Positions 1 through 6,997 of a DNA stretch of 39,693 nt are shown in pieces. Source of the DNA: an uncultured Clostridium sp. (GTDB lineage: Bacteria > Bacillota > Clostridia > Clostridiales > Clostridiaceae); the NCBI RefSeq assembly GCF_937920395.1, contig NZ_CALEVF010000243.1:1-39693 (forward strand), read 5' to 3'. The position numbers and the translations under genes are program-made. How positions within the stretch are numbered: the stretch's first letter is position 1; every line of letters starts with the position of its first letter. The notes under the pieces were generated by a model, which did no database searches, was not told where the DNA came from, and worked only from the letters and a program-made list of their open reading frames with translations.

Positions 1-4
1 AAAA

Positions 5-48
5 GAGCCATCTCGCAATAGAAATTACTTTCTATTTTGAGACGGCCC
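5..48 (-). terminator. intrinsic terminator
   Basis: A near-perfect 20-bp stem (arms 5-24 and 29-48, loop TTAC, three mismatches and one G-T pair) is followed on the minus strand by TCTTTT at the window edge. It lies 27 bases past the stop of the DUF4177-like gene and is probably its terminator. The GGGCCGTCTC start of the arm also resembles some insertion-sequence ends, so a mobile-element remnant is a weaker alternative. Confidence 0.7.
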
Positions 49-75
49 CTTCTTTCGACGATATATGATTATGAC

Positions 76-276
76 TTAATTCTCTTTTTCAAACACTAAA
101 TCATATTGTTTAATTCTACCATGTCCATCAAAATCATTTCCAATAGCAGTAATGAATTTCCAGCCTTCTTGGCTATATTTATTAATTAACTCTCTATGGT
201 CAGCATCTCCAAACACGCCTTGTGCCTTTGCTACAACATATATATAATTATAAATTTTAATCAAGTCCCTTCGCAT
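76..276 (-). CDS. DUF4177-like small protein
   Basis: A 66-residue soluble protein. The core (about residues 28-64: LINKYSQEGWKFITAIG, then an aromatic residue and LVFEKEN) matches the pattern of DUF4177 proteins, which read 'a long helix, EGWELV, turn, strand ending in LVFKR'. The function of the family is unknown. The start is uncertain: the assumed ATG has no clear ribosome site upstream, while AAGGGAC lies just inside the reading frame, so the true start may be a few codons later or the 5' end may have been lost. A strong terminator follows the stop. Confidence 0.6.
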   Translation of the reverse strand: MRRDLIKIYNYIYVVAKAQGVFGDADHRELINKYSQEGWKFITAIGNDFDGHGRIKQYDLVFEKEN

Positions 277-381
277 TAGTTATTTATATACCGAGTATGA
301 CATTAAATGTTTATTCAATTATACAATATTGCCTTATCTAAGAGTTAAAAAAATAATGATAATATGAATGGAAAAACGTCA

Positions 382-483
382 AAAGTTCGTGTTATATCAA
401 GTTAAAGTTTGTTTATTTTGCATCAAAGTCATAGAAGCTAGTCATATAGCCAAAGTTCGCCTTTCGGATATAAAACGAACTTT
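382..483 (+). other. possible small RNA 3' end / terminator hairpin
   Basis: In the gene-free stretch 277-539, arms AAAGTTCG (452-459) and CGAACTTT (476-483) form a hairpin followed on the plus strand by TTATTT. A third copy of AAAGTTCG lies at 382-389. No open reading frame uses this terminator on the plus strand, so it could end a small RNA or an antisense RNA pointing at the micro-peptide gene at 540-614. No convincing promoter was found, so this is tentative. Confidence 0.3.
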
Positions 484-539
484 TATTTAAAGTCATTTTT
501 ATAAAATAAAATTTAAAATGTTTATTGTAAATCTTAGCC

Positions 540-614
540 CTATATATAACCTAAGATTATTGTTAAAATACCTCCTAAAATACCTATTACCAGTGGAGCT
601 ATATCTGAATTCAT
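540..614 (-). CDS. 24-residue hydrophobic peptide, Fst/Ldr-like
   Basis: A short frame with ATG at 614 and TAG at 540-542, preceded by AGAAGGCGG about nine bases before the ATG. The peptide begins MNSDIAPLVIGILGG and continues as one hydrophobic helix ending LGYI. The pattern Ala-Pro-(3 hydrophobic)-Gly near the N-terminus of a single membrane helix is the hallmark of Fst/Ldr type I toxins (for example APILAGI in Ldr). It lacks the charged C-terminal tail those toxins usually have, and no antisense RNA is proven. It could be another small membrane peptide. Seen: frame, ribosome site and helix. Inferred: toxin relationship. Confidence 0.5.
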   Translation of the reverse strand: MNSDIAPLVIGILGGILTIILGYI

Positions 615-708
615 AATAATTAACCGCCTTCTAAACTTGTACCCAATAAAAATAATCTTCTCAATTTTCTACAACTGACGTGAAATAATAAAATTTTTAG
701 TTTTTATA

Positions 709-737
709 TTGACAATAGTATACATATAGTATATATT
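709..737 (+). promoter_or_regulatory. promoter of XRE/membrane-protein operon
   Basis: TTGACA at 709-714 and TATATT at 732-737 are separated by exactly 17 bases. Transcription should begin near 744, inside the first palindromic operator, and run into the XRE gene starting at 793. Confidence 0.75.
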
Positions 738-769
738 ATGAAGTACACTTCATATGAAGCGTACTTCAT
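738..769. promoter_or_regulatory. two abutting 16-bp palindromic operators
   Basis: Site 1 (738-753) is ATGAAGT-AC-ACTTCAT, a perfect inverted repeat. Site 2 (754-769) is ATGAAGC-GT-ACTTCAT, with one arm mismatch. They touch end to end, so the whole 32 bp is also almost a palindrome. They begin one base after the -10 box and cover the transcription start, the classic position for autorepression by the XRE protein encoded next. Confidence 0.7.
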
Positions 770-792
770 AATATAAAAGCAGGTGTATAGTT

Positions 793-1014
793 TTGAAAAA
801 TAAAATTAAAGAATTACGAACAAAAAAAAATATGACACAGCAACAATTGGCTGACTTGGTTTTCGTTTCAAATAGAACTATTATATCTCTTGAAAAAGAG
901 CAGTATAATCCATCTATTATGTTGGCATATAAAATTACACTTGTTTTTAACACTACCATAGAAAAATTATATGACTTGGAGGGTAATTTAAAAAATGAAA
1001 AAGAAGATATATAA
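793..1014 (+). CDS. XRE-family transcriptional regulator
   Basis: A 73-residue Cro/C1-type DNA-binding protein, of the length usual for YozG-like regulators that are a bare helix-turn-helix domain. The HTH spans about residues 4-60 (IKELRTKKNMTQQQLADLV, then SNRTIISLEKEQYNPS). The start is TTG with AGGTG seven bases upstream; no ATG is better placed. Its 3' end overlaps the following membrane-protein gene by 20 bases, so the two are translationally coupled. Tandem palindromes over its own transcription start suggest autorepression. In such pairs the membrane partner often affects repressor activity, but nothing here shows the signal. Confidence 0.85.
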   Translation: MKNKIKELRTKKNMTQQQLADLVFVSNRTIISLEKEQYNPSIMLAYKITLVFNTTIEKLYDLEGNLKNEKEDI

Positions 1015-1432
1015 TAAAAAAGGTTTTTGGAGTGGTGTTTCTCTTCTTTTCTTAGCAGTTTGCTATACAATACTATTGTTAAATAAGTGGGATAATGTAA
1101 ATTCAATGAAAAATGGTAAGAGTATTTTATTCGCTATTATTTGTACGTTTACTGGTATTGTACAAATATATAGGGGATTAGATAGTAAGTGTACCAAAGA
1201 AGATGATCAGGATGATGATGAAAGAAAAAAATTAGTTATTCTCAAAACTGAAAGTAGTGCTTATAAGGCTACAATGAATGTTAGTATGGTCCTAACTATA
1301 TTATTAGTAATTGCCATAGGAGTTACGAAAGATAATGACTTATTGGGAATTTTAGTTGGAGTGGGTATTATGCCGGGTATTATGGTTATTTCATATATAT
1401 TTGCTAGTTTTTATCATAATAAACGCAATTAA
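995..1432 (+). CDS. four-helix membrane protein, DUF2178-like partner of XRE regulator
   Basis: A 145-residue integral membrane protein with likely helices at about 10-30, 42-62, 92-110 and 116-140. Between helices 2 and 3 is a charged loop with DDERKKLVILKTESSAYKA, resembling the 'DER...K...A' segment of small membrane proteins (DUF2178 type) that travel with XRE regulators in Firmicutes. The ATG lies inside the XRE gene and is preceded by GGAGGG, so it is the second gene of a two-gene operon. Function is unknown; a role in sensing envelope state or in modulating the repressor is inference. Confidence 0.65.
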   Translation: MKKKIYNKKGFWSGVSLLFLAVCYTILLLNKWDNVNSMKNGKSILFAIICTFTGIVQIYRGLDSKCTKEDDQDDDERKKLVILKTESSAYKATMNVSMVLTILLVIAIGVTKDNDLLGILVGVGIMPGIMVISYIFASFYHNKRN

Positions 1433-1787
1433 ATTTACCATAATAAATTAGATACTTTTAAAATATTAATATAAACAAATGTACGATTTAACTTAAACCC
1501 TTACATTTGTAAAAATAGCATAAGGCATTATATATAAACAATTATAGTGGATTTAATTAAAGCCCTTTAAAATCAGTTCCCAATAGATTGTGTAAACGCA
1601 TTTAATATGGGCGTAAGATTTGTTAAACACACTATATTAAAATAAGGATGGGAAAAGACAAATGACGTGAAAATATGACTTCCACGACATTTGTTTAGAT
1701 TATAGACCATTATTATTCTTATGTATGTAACTAACTGCTTTAATTTAAGATTATTTTCCTTGTAAATCAGTTTATTTGTTATCACTT
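1433..1787. other. gene-free stretch with hairpins
   Basis: No convincing gene. It holds an inverted repeat ACAAATGTA/TACATTTGT (1475-1483 and 1502-1510), which may end the plus-strand operon although its better U-tract lies on the minus strand, and the terminator at 1658-1694. A 70-codon minus frame at 1573-1785 runs through the terminator and resembles no protein. Confidence 0.5.
1658..1694 (-). terminator. terminator after secreted-protein gene
   Basis: Arms of 13 bases (1658-1670 and 1682-1694, two mismatches), 11-base loop, with CTTTTCCC following on the minus strand. It lies about 95 bases beyond the stop of the gene at 1788-2345. The arm contains GTCGTGG, close to GTCGTGAA in the terminator at 2503-2540. 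Confidence 0.6.
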
Positions 1788-2345
1788 TTAATTTAGAATT
1801 TTCATCATTTTATTAGTAATATCAACATCATTGTTATTATATAATCTTAAGTTATTCGCATCAGGATATACAATTTGTGTTTTACTTGGTACTGCACAAT
1901 AAACCAAAAAATATGTCTTCTTTGGGATATTAATTCTATACTCCTTGTTATCCACCGATACTTTTGCATATACAATTTTCATATCAGGATTTTTACCTTT
2001 CAGAATAAGATATTTACCCTTGTTTGTTTTATATATTTCAGGTATAAAAAAATTACTGCCACTTCCTGTAGTCTCAATTTTGTATTTATTATTAAGACCT
2101 TTAGTTAGTTCAGCATTCCCTAAAGTATTATCAATAATATATAAAATATACTTCTTATTATCAAGATTTAATTCCTCCTTAATATCAATAGTTTTATATA
2201 TTATTGAGGGTCTATTACTGAATTGTAGTATATTATTCTTTAATTGTGTTTTGTTATCGGTAAGTGTATACACCATTGAATATGAAAATACTATGCAAAT
2301 AATTATGAATAAACATAACAATAGTATAAGATTCTTTTTTTTCAT
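1788..2345 (-). CDS. membrane-anchored extracellular protein of unknown function
   Basis: A 185-residue protein with a basic N-terminus (MKKKN) and one hydrophobic helix at about 5-27, which looks like a signal anchor: there is no lipobox cysteine in the right place and no obvious cleavage site. The remaining 155 residues are polar, lysine- and tyrosine-rich and probably outside the cell. A central TTGSGSNFFIPEIYKTNKGK segment is the most distinctive part. I do not recognise the family. AAAGGGG lies 11 bases before the ATG. It stands alone on the minus strand, facing the plus-strand XRE operon, with its own terminator. Confidence 0.7.
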   Translation of the reverse strand: MKKKNLILLLCLFIIICIVFSYSMVYTLTDNKTQLKNNILQFSNRPSIIYKTIDIKEELNLDNKKYILYIIDNTLGNAELTKGLNNKYKIETTGSGSNFFIPEIYKTNKGKYLILKGKNPDMKIVYAKVSVDNKEYRINIPKKTYFLVYCAVPSKTQIVYPDANNLRLYNNNDVDITNKMMKILN

Positions 2346-2758
2346 ATAAAATTTTCCCCTTTTAGATCATCATAAATTACGATTATGACATAAACATATG
2401 GTTAATTATACTATTATTACGTCAAATTCTATATAAAAAAATAAAAGTATTTTATTATATAGAAGATAAAAAAGCACGTTATATATTTAGGATCAAAAAA
2501 GCATAACGTCGTGAAAAATTAACTTCACGACATTGTTTATGTTCCTCTATATAGCATATACCCCATTCATGCTTTTAACATATGCAATAAGGCTCTATTT
2601 AACTGCATAAAAGACGTCTAATTGAGAATATACACTCCATTTATGCACTATTTTCCGCTTTACTCATTCTCTAAACTCTATACTATTTTAATAATAATTA
2701 ACATAGTATAAGAATGATTTGACACATAGTCTATAAAAAGAATACTCATAACTAGTAG
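2346..2758. other. gene-free stretch between secreted protein and XRE operon
   Basis: AT-rich spacer with no open frame of note. The only clear element is the minus-strand terminator at 2503-2540. A TTGACA at about 2720 on the plus strand has no matching -10 box and no gene to serve. Confidence 0.5.
2503..2540 (-). terminator. terminator of XRE/DUF3796 operon
   Basis: On the minus strand GTCGTGAA pairs with TTCACGAC across a short loop and is followed by GCTTTTTTG. It lies about 220 bases beyond the stop of the XRE gene at 2759, an unusually long 3' tail. Its arm resembles the terminator at 1658-1694. Confidence 0.6.
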
Positions 2759-2959
2759 TTAATCGTAAAATTCAAACAATTCTTCAACTGTTATATGAAA
2801 CACCTTTGCTATATCCATTGCCAATTTTAAAGAAGGGTTATATTTACCATTTTCCAGTTTCCCAATTGTTTCACGCCTTACCTCTACTAAATTTGCCAAT
2901 TCTTCTTGTTTCATATTGTGTTTTGCACGATATTCTTTGATTTTTGTTTTTAATTTCAT
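2759..2959 (-). CDS. XRE-family transcriptional regulator (YozG-like)
   Basis: A 66-residue protein consisting of one HTH_3 domain: [19 protein letters not shown] (helices 1-2), then [16 protein letters not shown] (recognition helix and turn) and ending in VEELFEF, the standard end of this family. It is the second gene of a minus-strand operon, starting two bases after the stop of the DUF3796 gene. AGAGG lies inside the end of that gene, a little far (about 14 bases) from the ATG. It probably represses its own operon through the palindrome at 3357-3372. It is the same size and type as the regulator at 793-1014, but the gene order relative to the membrane protein is reversed. Confidence 0.88.
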   Translation of the reverse strand: MKLKTKIKEYRAKHNMKQEELANLVEVRRETIGKLENGKYNPSLKLAMDIAKVFHITVEELFEFYD

Positions 2960-2961
2960 AT

Positions 2962-3336
2962 CTATTCTAATGACCTCTTTTCTTTATGACCATAAAATAT
3001 TAGAGTAAAAACAAATATTAAAATACTAATGACGAAATTAAGAGTAAATGCAGCAAAACTATAACTCAACATTTTACTATTTGGTGTAGTGAAATGATAA
3101 AAGTTAGTAATTAGAGTGCAAACTATCAAAATTACAGTGTTAATAATCATGTTTGATATAAACGCATTTAATGCTGCTTTCTTAATATTTTCCTTAAATA
3201 ATTCATCAGGAACAACTTCAGCATAGGTAAAGAAAAAGAAAAATACTAGAAATGTACTAATTGCAAAATTACCCACCCAAAGTCCTAAAATTCCTATAAA
3301 TCCAATACATCCTAAATATCCCATTTTGTTTTTCAT
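2962..3336 (-). CDS. DUF3796 family membrane protein
   Basis: A 124-residue membrane protein that opens [20 protein letters not shown] and continues with [13 protein letters not shown], the two signatures of DUF3796. Four hydrophobic segments are expected at about 6-38 (two passes), 55-78 and 92-117. ATG at 3336 is chosen because AGGGGG lies eight bases upstream; an in-frame TTG six bases earlier would be too close. It is the first gene of an operon with an XRE regulator, a pairing common in Firmicutes. The function of the family is unknown. Confidence 0.8.
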   Translation of the reverse strand: MKNKMGYLGCIGFIGILGLWVGNFAISTFLVFFFFFTYAEVVPDELFKENIKKAALNAFISNMIINTVILIVCTLITNFYHFTTPNSKMLSYSFAAFTLNFVISILIFVFTLIFYGHKEKRSLE

Positions 3337-3356
3337 AAACAATTCCCCCTATACAT

Positions 3357-3372
3357 GTGATATAATTATCAC
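3357..3372. promoter_or_regulatory. palindromic operator of DUF3796/XRE operon
   Basis: GTGATA-TAAT-TATCAC is a perfect 6-bp inverted repeat. It sits about 5-20 bases after the predicted start of transcription of the minus-strand operon, the same arrangement as the operators at 738-769. Read on the minus strand it is preceded by ATGAA, giving ATGAAGTGATA, so it shares ATGAAGT with those sites. Confidence 0.5.
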
Positions 3373-3383
3373 TTCATGTTACA

Positions 3384-3412
3384 AATATATCTCACTAATA
3401 TGATTTTGTCAA
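3384..3412 (-). promoter_or_regulatory. promoter of DUF3796/XRE operon
   Basis: On the minus strand, TTGACA (3407-3412) and TATATT (3384-3389) are 17 bases apart. The boxes and spacing are identical to those of the promoter at 709-737. Confidence 0.75.
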
Positions 3413-3899
3413 TAACCATAAATTATAAAAATAATAAATATTTTACAAAATAAGAAATTGCCTTTAGATTTACTAAGAGGATTATTCCGATTTTCAAATT
3501 AAACAATTATGTCAGACTGTTTTACAAATTAGAATTAACTTATATGCTTAATTCTACTATATATAACATATCTTCCATATGAGAATTTTACAGCTCTAAG
3601 CGATAACAACCATACAATATAACGAAAATTATATTTAACCGAAATGGAAAAGTTATTTGTGATCCAGATTACTTTTGTGACATTAAAGAATACCAACACA
3701 AAAGATAAAGTTTTTGTGCTGGTATTCTCTGTGAGTGATTATTTAGCCATTTTAATAATAAATATCTTATGGCTGTTTTTGCACGAATCGTTGCAATACC
3801 CTGTAAAGGAACGCGTACGGCTACATTTTTTTTTGTCAGTTGAAGCATTATGGATTTTAAAACTAAACTTCTGCTCAAATTGTGTTAAACATAAACAAC
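3413..3899. other. gene-free stretch
   Basis: No gene I can support. 3413-3686 is plain AT-rich sequence. 3730-3899, downstream of the aspartate dehydrogenase-like gene, is more GC-rich, and one minus frame reads KKNVAVRVPLQGIATIRAK, which looks protein-like but has no start and no recognised family; it may be a gene remnant brought in with its neighbour. Confidence 0.4.
3687..3728 (-). terminator. long-stem terminator
   Basis: AGAATACCA with CACAAAA (3687-3703) pairs with TTTTGTG with TGGTATTCT (3712-3728): 17 base pairs with one mismatch and an eight-base loop, followed on the minus strand by TTTAATG. It probably ends the transcript from the aspartate dehydrogenase-like gene, about 170 bases after its stop. 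Confidence 0.65.
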
Positions 3900-4685
3900 T
3901 TAAAAAACAATTGGTGATACAGCATTTTGAAGAACTGCTACCACGCTCCAAGCTGCAATTTTGCATGTTTTCGAATAAATATTGAGGACTGCTTGCACTT
4001 CTTCCCCTTGAATTTCAATTTTGTATTCATCGCCTATAAAATCGGGAACTACATCGATATTAAAAGTTGTCTTCTCAGGGCCAGCACTGGCAAGAGCCGT
4101 AGCAACTGCCACATTAAATTGGAATGGTAACATTTCAATAGCCTCTTTGGTAGTTCCGGTAAACACTTGCTCTGGCTCTGTAATATTCATTAAGTCTTCT
4201 TTATAGAGCGGAGTATGATACAACGAAAGCGGTGATTTTTTAGATGTCATCGTTGCCTTGATGGGGCCCATTAAGGCTGTCGCGCGAAGAACGTCAAAAC
4301 CTCCAACTGCGCCACTGGCGATATATACCTTTTTATGATTCTGTGCTGCAGTTTTTTTTACTCCTTCATATAAGGATGCATCTGCAAACGCTCCAATGGA
4401 TAGTACCACCAAGTTGGAGCCACTCCTTAGTATAGTTTCGCTATAATCGCTCACCGCTTGTGGTGAGGCAGCCTCTGCTGTAAAATCTGGCTTTAGAGCC
4501 ATCAGCTCTTGGATATTGACACAAGCCTTACAGTTATGACGTTTAGCAAAATCCTGTGTCCTCTCAGGATTTCTTCCCATCACGCCAATAAGTTCATATT
4601 CTGGAAGATAATTGTTTTCTAAGGCATTGGCAACAATCTCATTTAAATATCCAGCACCCATTAATGCTAATCTTATTTTTTTCAT
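3900..4685 (-). CDS. L-aspartate dehydrogenase-like protein
   Basis: A 261-residue NAD(P)-dependent oxidoreductase. The N-terminus KIRLALMGAGYLNEIVANAL is a Rossmann fold with a GxGxxN-type loop; SGAVGGFDVLRA at about 123-134 is the signature of the aspartate dehydrogenase (DUF108/NadX) C-terminal domain, and NVAVATALAS lies near 193. The family oxidises L-aspartate to iminoaspartate or oxaloacetate, sometimes for NAD synthesis. No nadA or nadC lies nearby, so the role is open. Codons are visibly more GC-rich than in neighbours, suggesting transfer. AAAGGGG precedes the ATG. The sequence diverges from typical NadX, so substrate is uncertain. Confidence 0.72.
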   Translation of the reverse strand: MKKIRLALMGAGYLNEIVANALENNYLPEYELIGVMGRNPERTQDFAKRHNCKACVNIQELMALKPDFTAEAASPQAVSDYSETILRSGSNLVVLSIGAFADASLYEGVKKTAAQNHKKVYIASGAVGGFDVLRATALMGPIKATMTSKKSPLSLYHTPLYKEDLMNITEPEQVFTGTTKEAIEMLPFQFNVAVATALASAGPEKTTFNIDVVPDFIGDEYKIEIQGEEVQAVLNIYSKTCKIAAWSVVAVLQNAVSPIVF

Positions 4686-4712
4686 AATTTTAAATTCCCC
4701 TTTTAAATTGAT

Positions 4713-4748
4713 TTATTTAATTATATTATCTATTCCATTATCATGCAT
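4713..4748 (-). CDS. possible 11-residue leader peptide
   Basis: A tiny frame (MHDNGIDNIIK) with a good ribosome site, GGAGG nine bases before its ATG, ending 27 bases before the start of the aspartate dehydrogenase-like gene. It could be a leader peptide or a leftover gene start. No attenuator hairpin is evident and the chance of coincidence is substantial. Confidence 0.22.
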   Translation of the reverse strand: MHDNGIDNIIK

Positions 4749-4835
4749 TTTCTTATACCTCCAAATTGTTTGAGTTTGAGTATATATTGTCATAATAATG
4801 AATTATTAAAGTCACCATAATTGTTAAATAATCAA

Positions 4836-6062
4836 TTAATTAAATTTTCTAATTGAAGAAATAAATAAAGGTATTATGCTTAAAACAATTAAGAAAATTG
4901 CTTCATACAATAAAGTTAGAACACCTCCAATGCTTTGTGATAACCAACCAGTTATGAGGTACCCAAGTGGTAAAAGAATATATGAACCCATCATATCAAG
5001 ACTTGCAACTTTACCAAAAGAATCAATAGGAATAAGTTCTTGTAAACTTCCTTCCCATATTAGAGAAAAAAGCATTATAATTGCGCCGCTTATAACCATT
5101 ACAAAAATAAGATATGGAAACCACTTAATAAAAGCTATACCGCTTAAAGCAATGCCAACAAAAACAAAACTAGAATAAACCATAAGTCCTCTATGTTTCC
5201 ACTTTTGGCGTAGACTAAAAACAAATGCTGTAACTAGTGAACCTACTCCACTAGCGGTTATTAAAATACCGTATGTATACGGAGGCATTTTAAAATGAAT
5301 TTTAATTAGCCATGGTAATAAAATGGAGAAAATACTGGACGTTACAATATTAATAAATGCAAAAACTAATATTGTTACCCATAGCCATGTTTGCTTTTTA
5401 ATTTGCTTTACTCCACCAATTAATTCATTTCTTAAAAATAGAAGTCTATGTTTATTATCAACAGGCTTTTGAACAGGTTTTTCAATTTTAAGGAAAACAA
5501 GGCTTACAACCGAAATAAAAAATGTTGCTGCATCAATTCCAAAACCAATGCTTATTGATGTAAAGCTTATAATTAAAGCGCCTAGTGAAGGTCCAACTAA
5601 TTTTGCGAATTGTTCACTTATCTGCGTTAATGAATTAGCTGCATTCCTTATTTCTCTTGTAAATATTTCTGCTCTGGTTGCAGAATAGGCAGGCTGAAAG
5701 ATAGCCGTCATTGTACCTGAGATTACTGCATAAATGTATATTATAGATATATTTACGCTGTTTGCTATAGAAAATATAGATAACAGACTAAGTGTAATTA
5801 ACCTTACTATGTCTGGTATAATCATTAATTTTTTTCTGGATATACGGTCTGCTAAAATACCAGTAAACGGAGTTAAAACAATCTGAGGTATCATAATTAA
5901 AGTCATTACGAATCCCATGGTTAATGCAGAACCACTAATTGAATATACAATTAGTGGCAACATAACAAGCATTATGCAATCACCGAGGCGTGAAAATGAT
6001 TGCCCTACCCATAGTGCCTTAAAAGAAACTGATTTGAATGGGCTAGCTAAATCCTTTAACAT
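4836..6062 (-). CDS. MFS transporter, macrolide-efflux (MefA/MFS_3) type
   Basis: A 408-residue polytopic membrane protein with about 12 helices. The start FKALWVGQSFSRLGDCIM and the loop GILADRISRKKLMI (MFS motif A, between helices 2 and 3 at about 74-87) place it with the MefA-like drug:proton antiporters (MFS_3). The second half begins after a cytoplasmic loop around 190-220. The family exports hydrophobic drugs, but the substrate cannot be read from sequence. AGGTGGTG lies just upstream of the ATG. It is separate from larB, about 130 bases upstream, and about 150 bases precede the aspartate dehydrogenase-like gene. Confidence 0.85.
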   Translation of the reverse strand: MLKDLASPFKSVSFKALWVGQSFSRLGDCIMLVMLPLIVYSISGSALTMGFVMTLIMIPQIVLTPFTGILADRISRKKLMIIPDIVRLITLSLLSIFSIANSVNISIIYIYAVISGTMTAIFQPAYSATRAEIFTREIRNAANSLTQISEQFAKLVGPSLGALIISFTSISIGFGIDAATFFISVVSLVFLKIEKPVQKPVDNKHRLLFLRNELIGGVKQIKKQTWLWVTILVFAFINIVTSSIFSILLPWLIKIHFKMPPYTYGILITASGVGSLVTAFVFSLRQKWKHRGLMVYSSFVFVGIALSGIAFIKWFPYLIFVMVISGAIIMLFSLIWEGSLQELIPIDSFGKVASLDMMGSYILLPLGYLITGWLSQSIGGVLTLLYEAIFLIVLSIIPLFISSIRKFN

Positions 6063-6195
6063 GTTTAAACACCACCTATATAATTAATACTAAAATAGTA
6101 AAATATTATATATTATAACTAATAAATACTAATATAGCAAATAAGATAAGTTTCATGAAAGTTTATTTAACTAAAGCGCTAATAAATTGATTAAT

Positions 6196-6942
6196 CTATA
6201 GCTTATTAATGATACTTGCTAAATATCCCGCTCCGAAGCCATTGTCTATATTAACAACGCTGACGCCACTAGAGCAACTATTTAACATACTAAGCAGTGC
6301 AGCAAGCCCTTTAAAGCTAGCTCCATATCCTACACTTGTTGGAACAGCTATGACTGGTTTATCAACCAGTCCTCCAACAACACTTGTTAGAGCCCCTTCC
6401 ATCCCTGCCACAGTAATAATTACCTTAGCGCGCCTTATAACGTCTAAGTTATCAAAAAGCCTATGAATGCCTGCTACACCTACATCATAAACCCTTTCAA
6501 CTCTATTCCCAAAAATTTCAGCAGTAACTGCCGCTTCTTCTGCGACGGGTATATCAGATGTTCCTCCTGTTACTAGTGCAATGTATGTACTCAAAGGTTC
6601 AACCTCCTTCCTTTTTATTACAATAGTTCTTGCAAGTTCATTATACACAGCATCACCACATATTTCTTTAACACCTTCATACATAAGCTTAGTTGCCCTT
6701 GTACCAAGAATGTTGACATCCTTTGTAAGCATTAGACTAACTATTCCTTTTATCTGTTTAACGGTTTTACCTTCACAATATATAACCTCTGGATACCCAA
6801 CTCTAAGTTCTCTATGATTATCTATTTTTGCAAACCCTAAATCTGAATAAGACAAATCTTTTAACTTAGTCATACCATCTTCAATAGATATATCACCATT
6901 TTTTATGCACTTAAGAAAGTTTTTCATCTCTTTTGAATTCAT
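6196..6942 (-). CDS. larB: nickel-pincer cofactor biosynthesis protein LarB
   Basis: A 248-residue LarB: the carboxylase/hydrolase that carboxylates nicotinic acid adenine dinucleotide and cuts its phosphoanhydride in the first step of nickel-pincer nucleotide synthesis. Recognisable parts are [17 protein letters not shown], the glycine-rich [15 protein letters not shown] and, as in Pur[21 protein letters not shown] toward the end. Length is normal. AAGGTGGG lies before the ATG. It is downstream of larC with a 55-base gap and likely shares its transcript. larE and larA are not in the window. Confidence 0.93.
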   Translation of the reverse strand: MNSKEMKNFLKCIKNGDISIEDGMTKLKDLSYSDLGFAKIDNHRELRVGYPEVIYCEGKTVKQIKGIVSLMLTKDVNILGTRATKLMYEGVKEICGDAVYNELARTIVIKRKEVEPLSTYIALVTGGTSDIPVAEEAAVTAEIFGNRVERVYDVGVAGIHRLFDNLDVIRRAKVIITVAGMEGALTSVVGGLVDKPVIAVPTSVGYGASFKGLAALLSMLNSCSSGVSVVNIDNGFGAGYLASIINKL

Positions 6943-6997
6943 ATATTACCCACCTTTTTTAATTTAAAATCCCCTCATTTTATCCTTTAGTATACTT

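Noticed and set aside
5..48. Insertion-sequence end at the window start
   Set aside because: The hairpin is fully explained as the terminator of the DUF4177-like gene, and no transposase is near; only the first bases are visible.
1573..1785. 70-codon minus frame between XRE operon and secreted-protein gene
   Set aside because: It crosses a terminator hairpin, has no ribosome site and shows no protein-like pattern.
3669..3878. Minus frame with KKNVAVRVPLQGIATIRAK, first taken for a transposase end
   Set aside because: No DDE or other transposase motif, no inverted repeats at its borders, and a terminator within it. Kept only as a possible remnant.
3644..3985. 113-codon plus frame opposite the aspartate dehydrogenase end
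   Set aside because: It runs through a 17-bp-stem terminator and into the opposite strand of a clear gene.
6163..6185. cre-like AAAGCGCTAA between larB and the efflux gene
   Set aside because: Three mismatches to the consensus at the positions that matter, so no better than chance.
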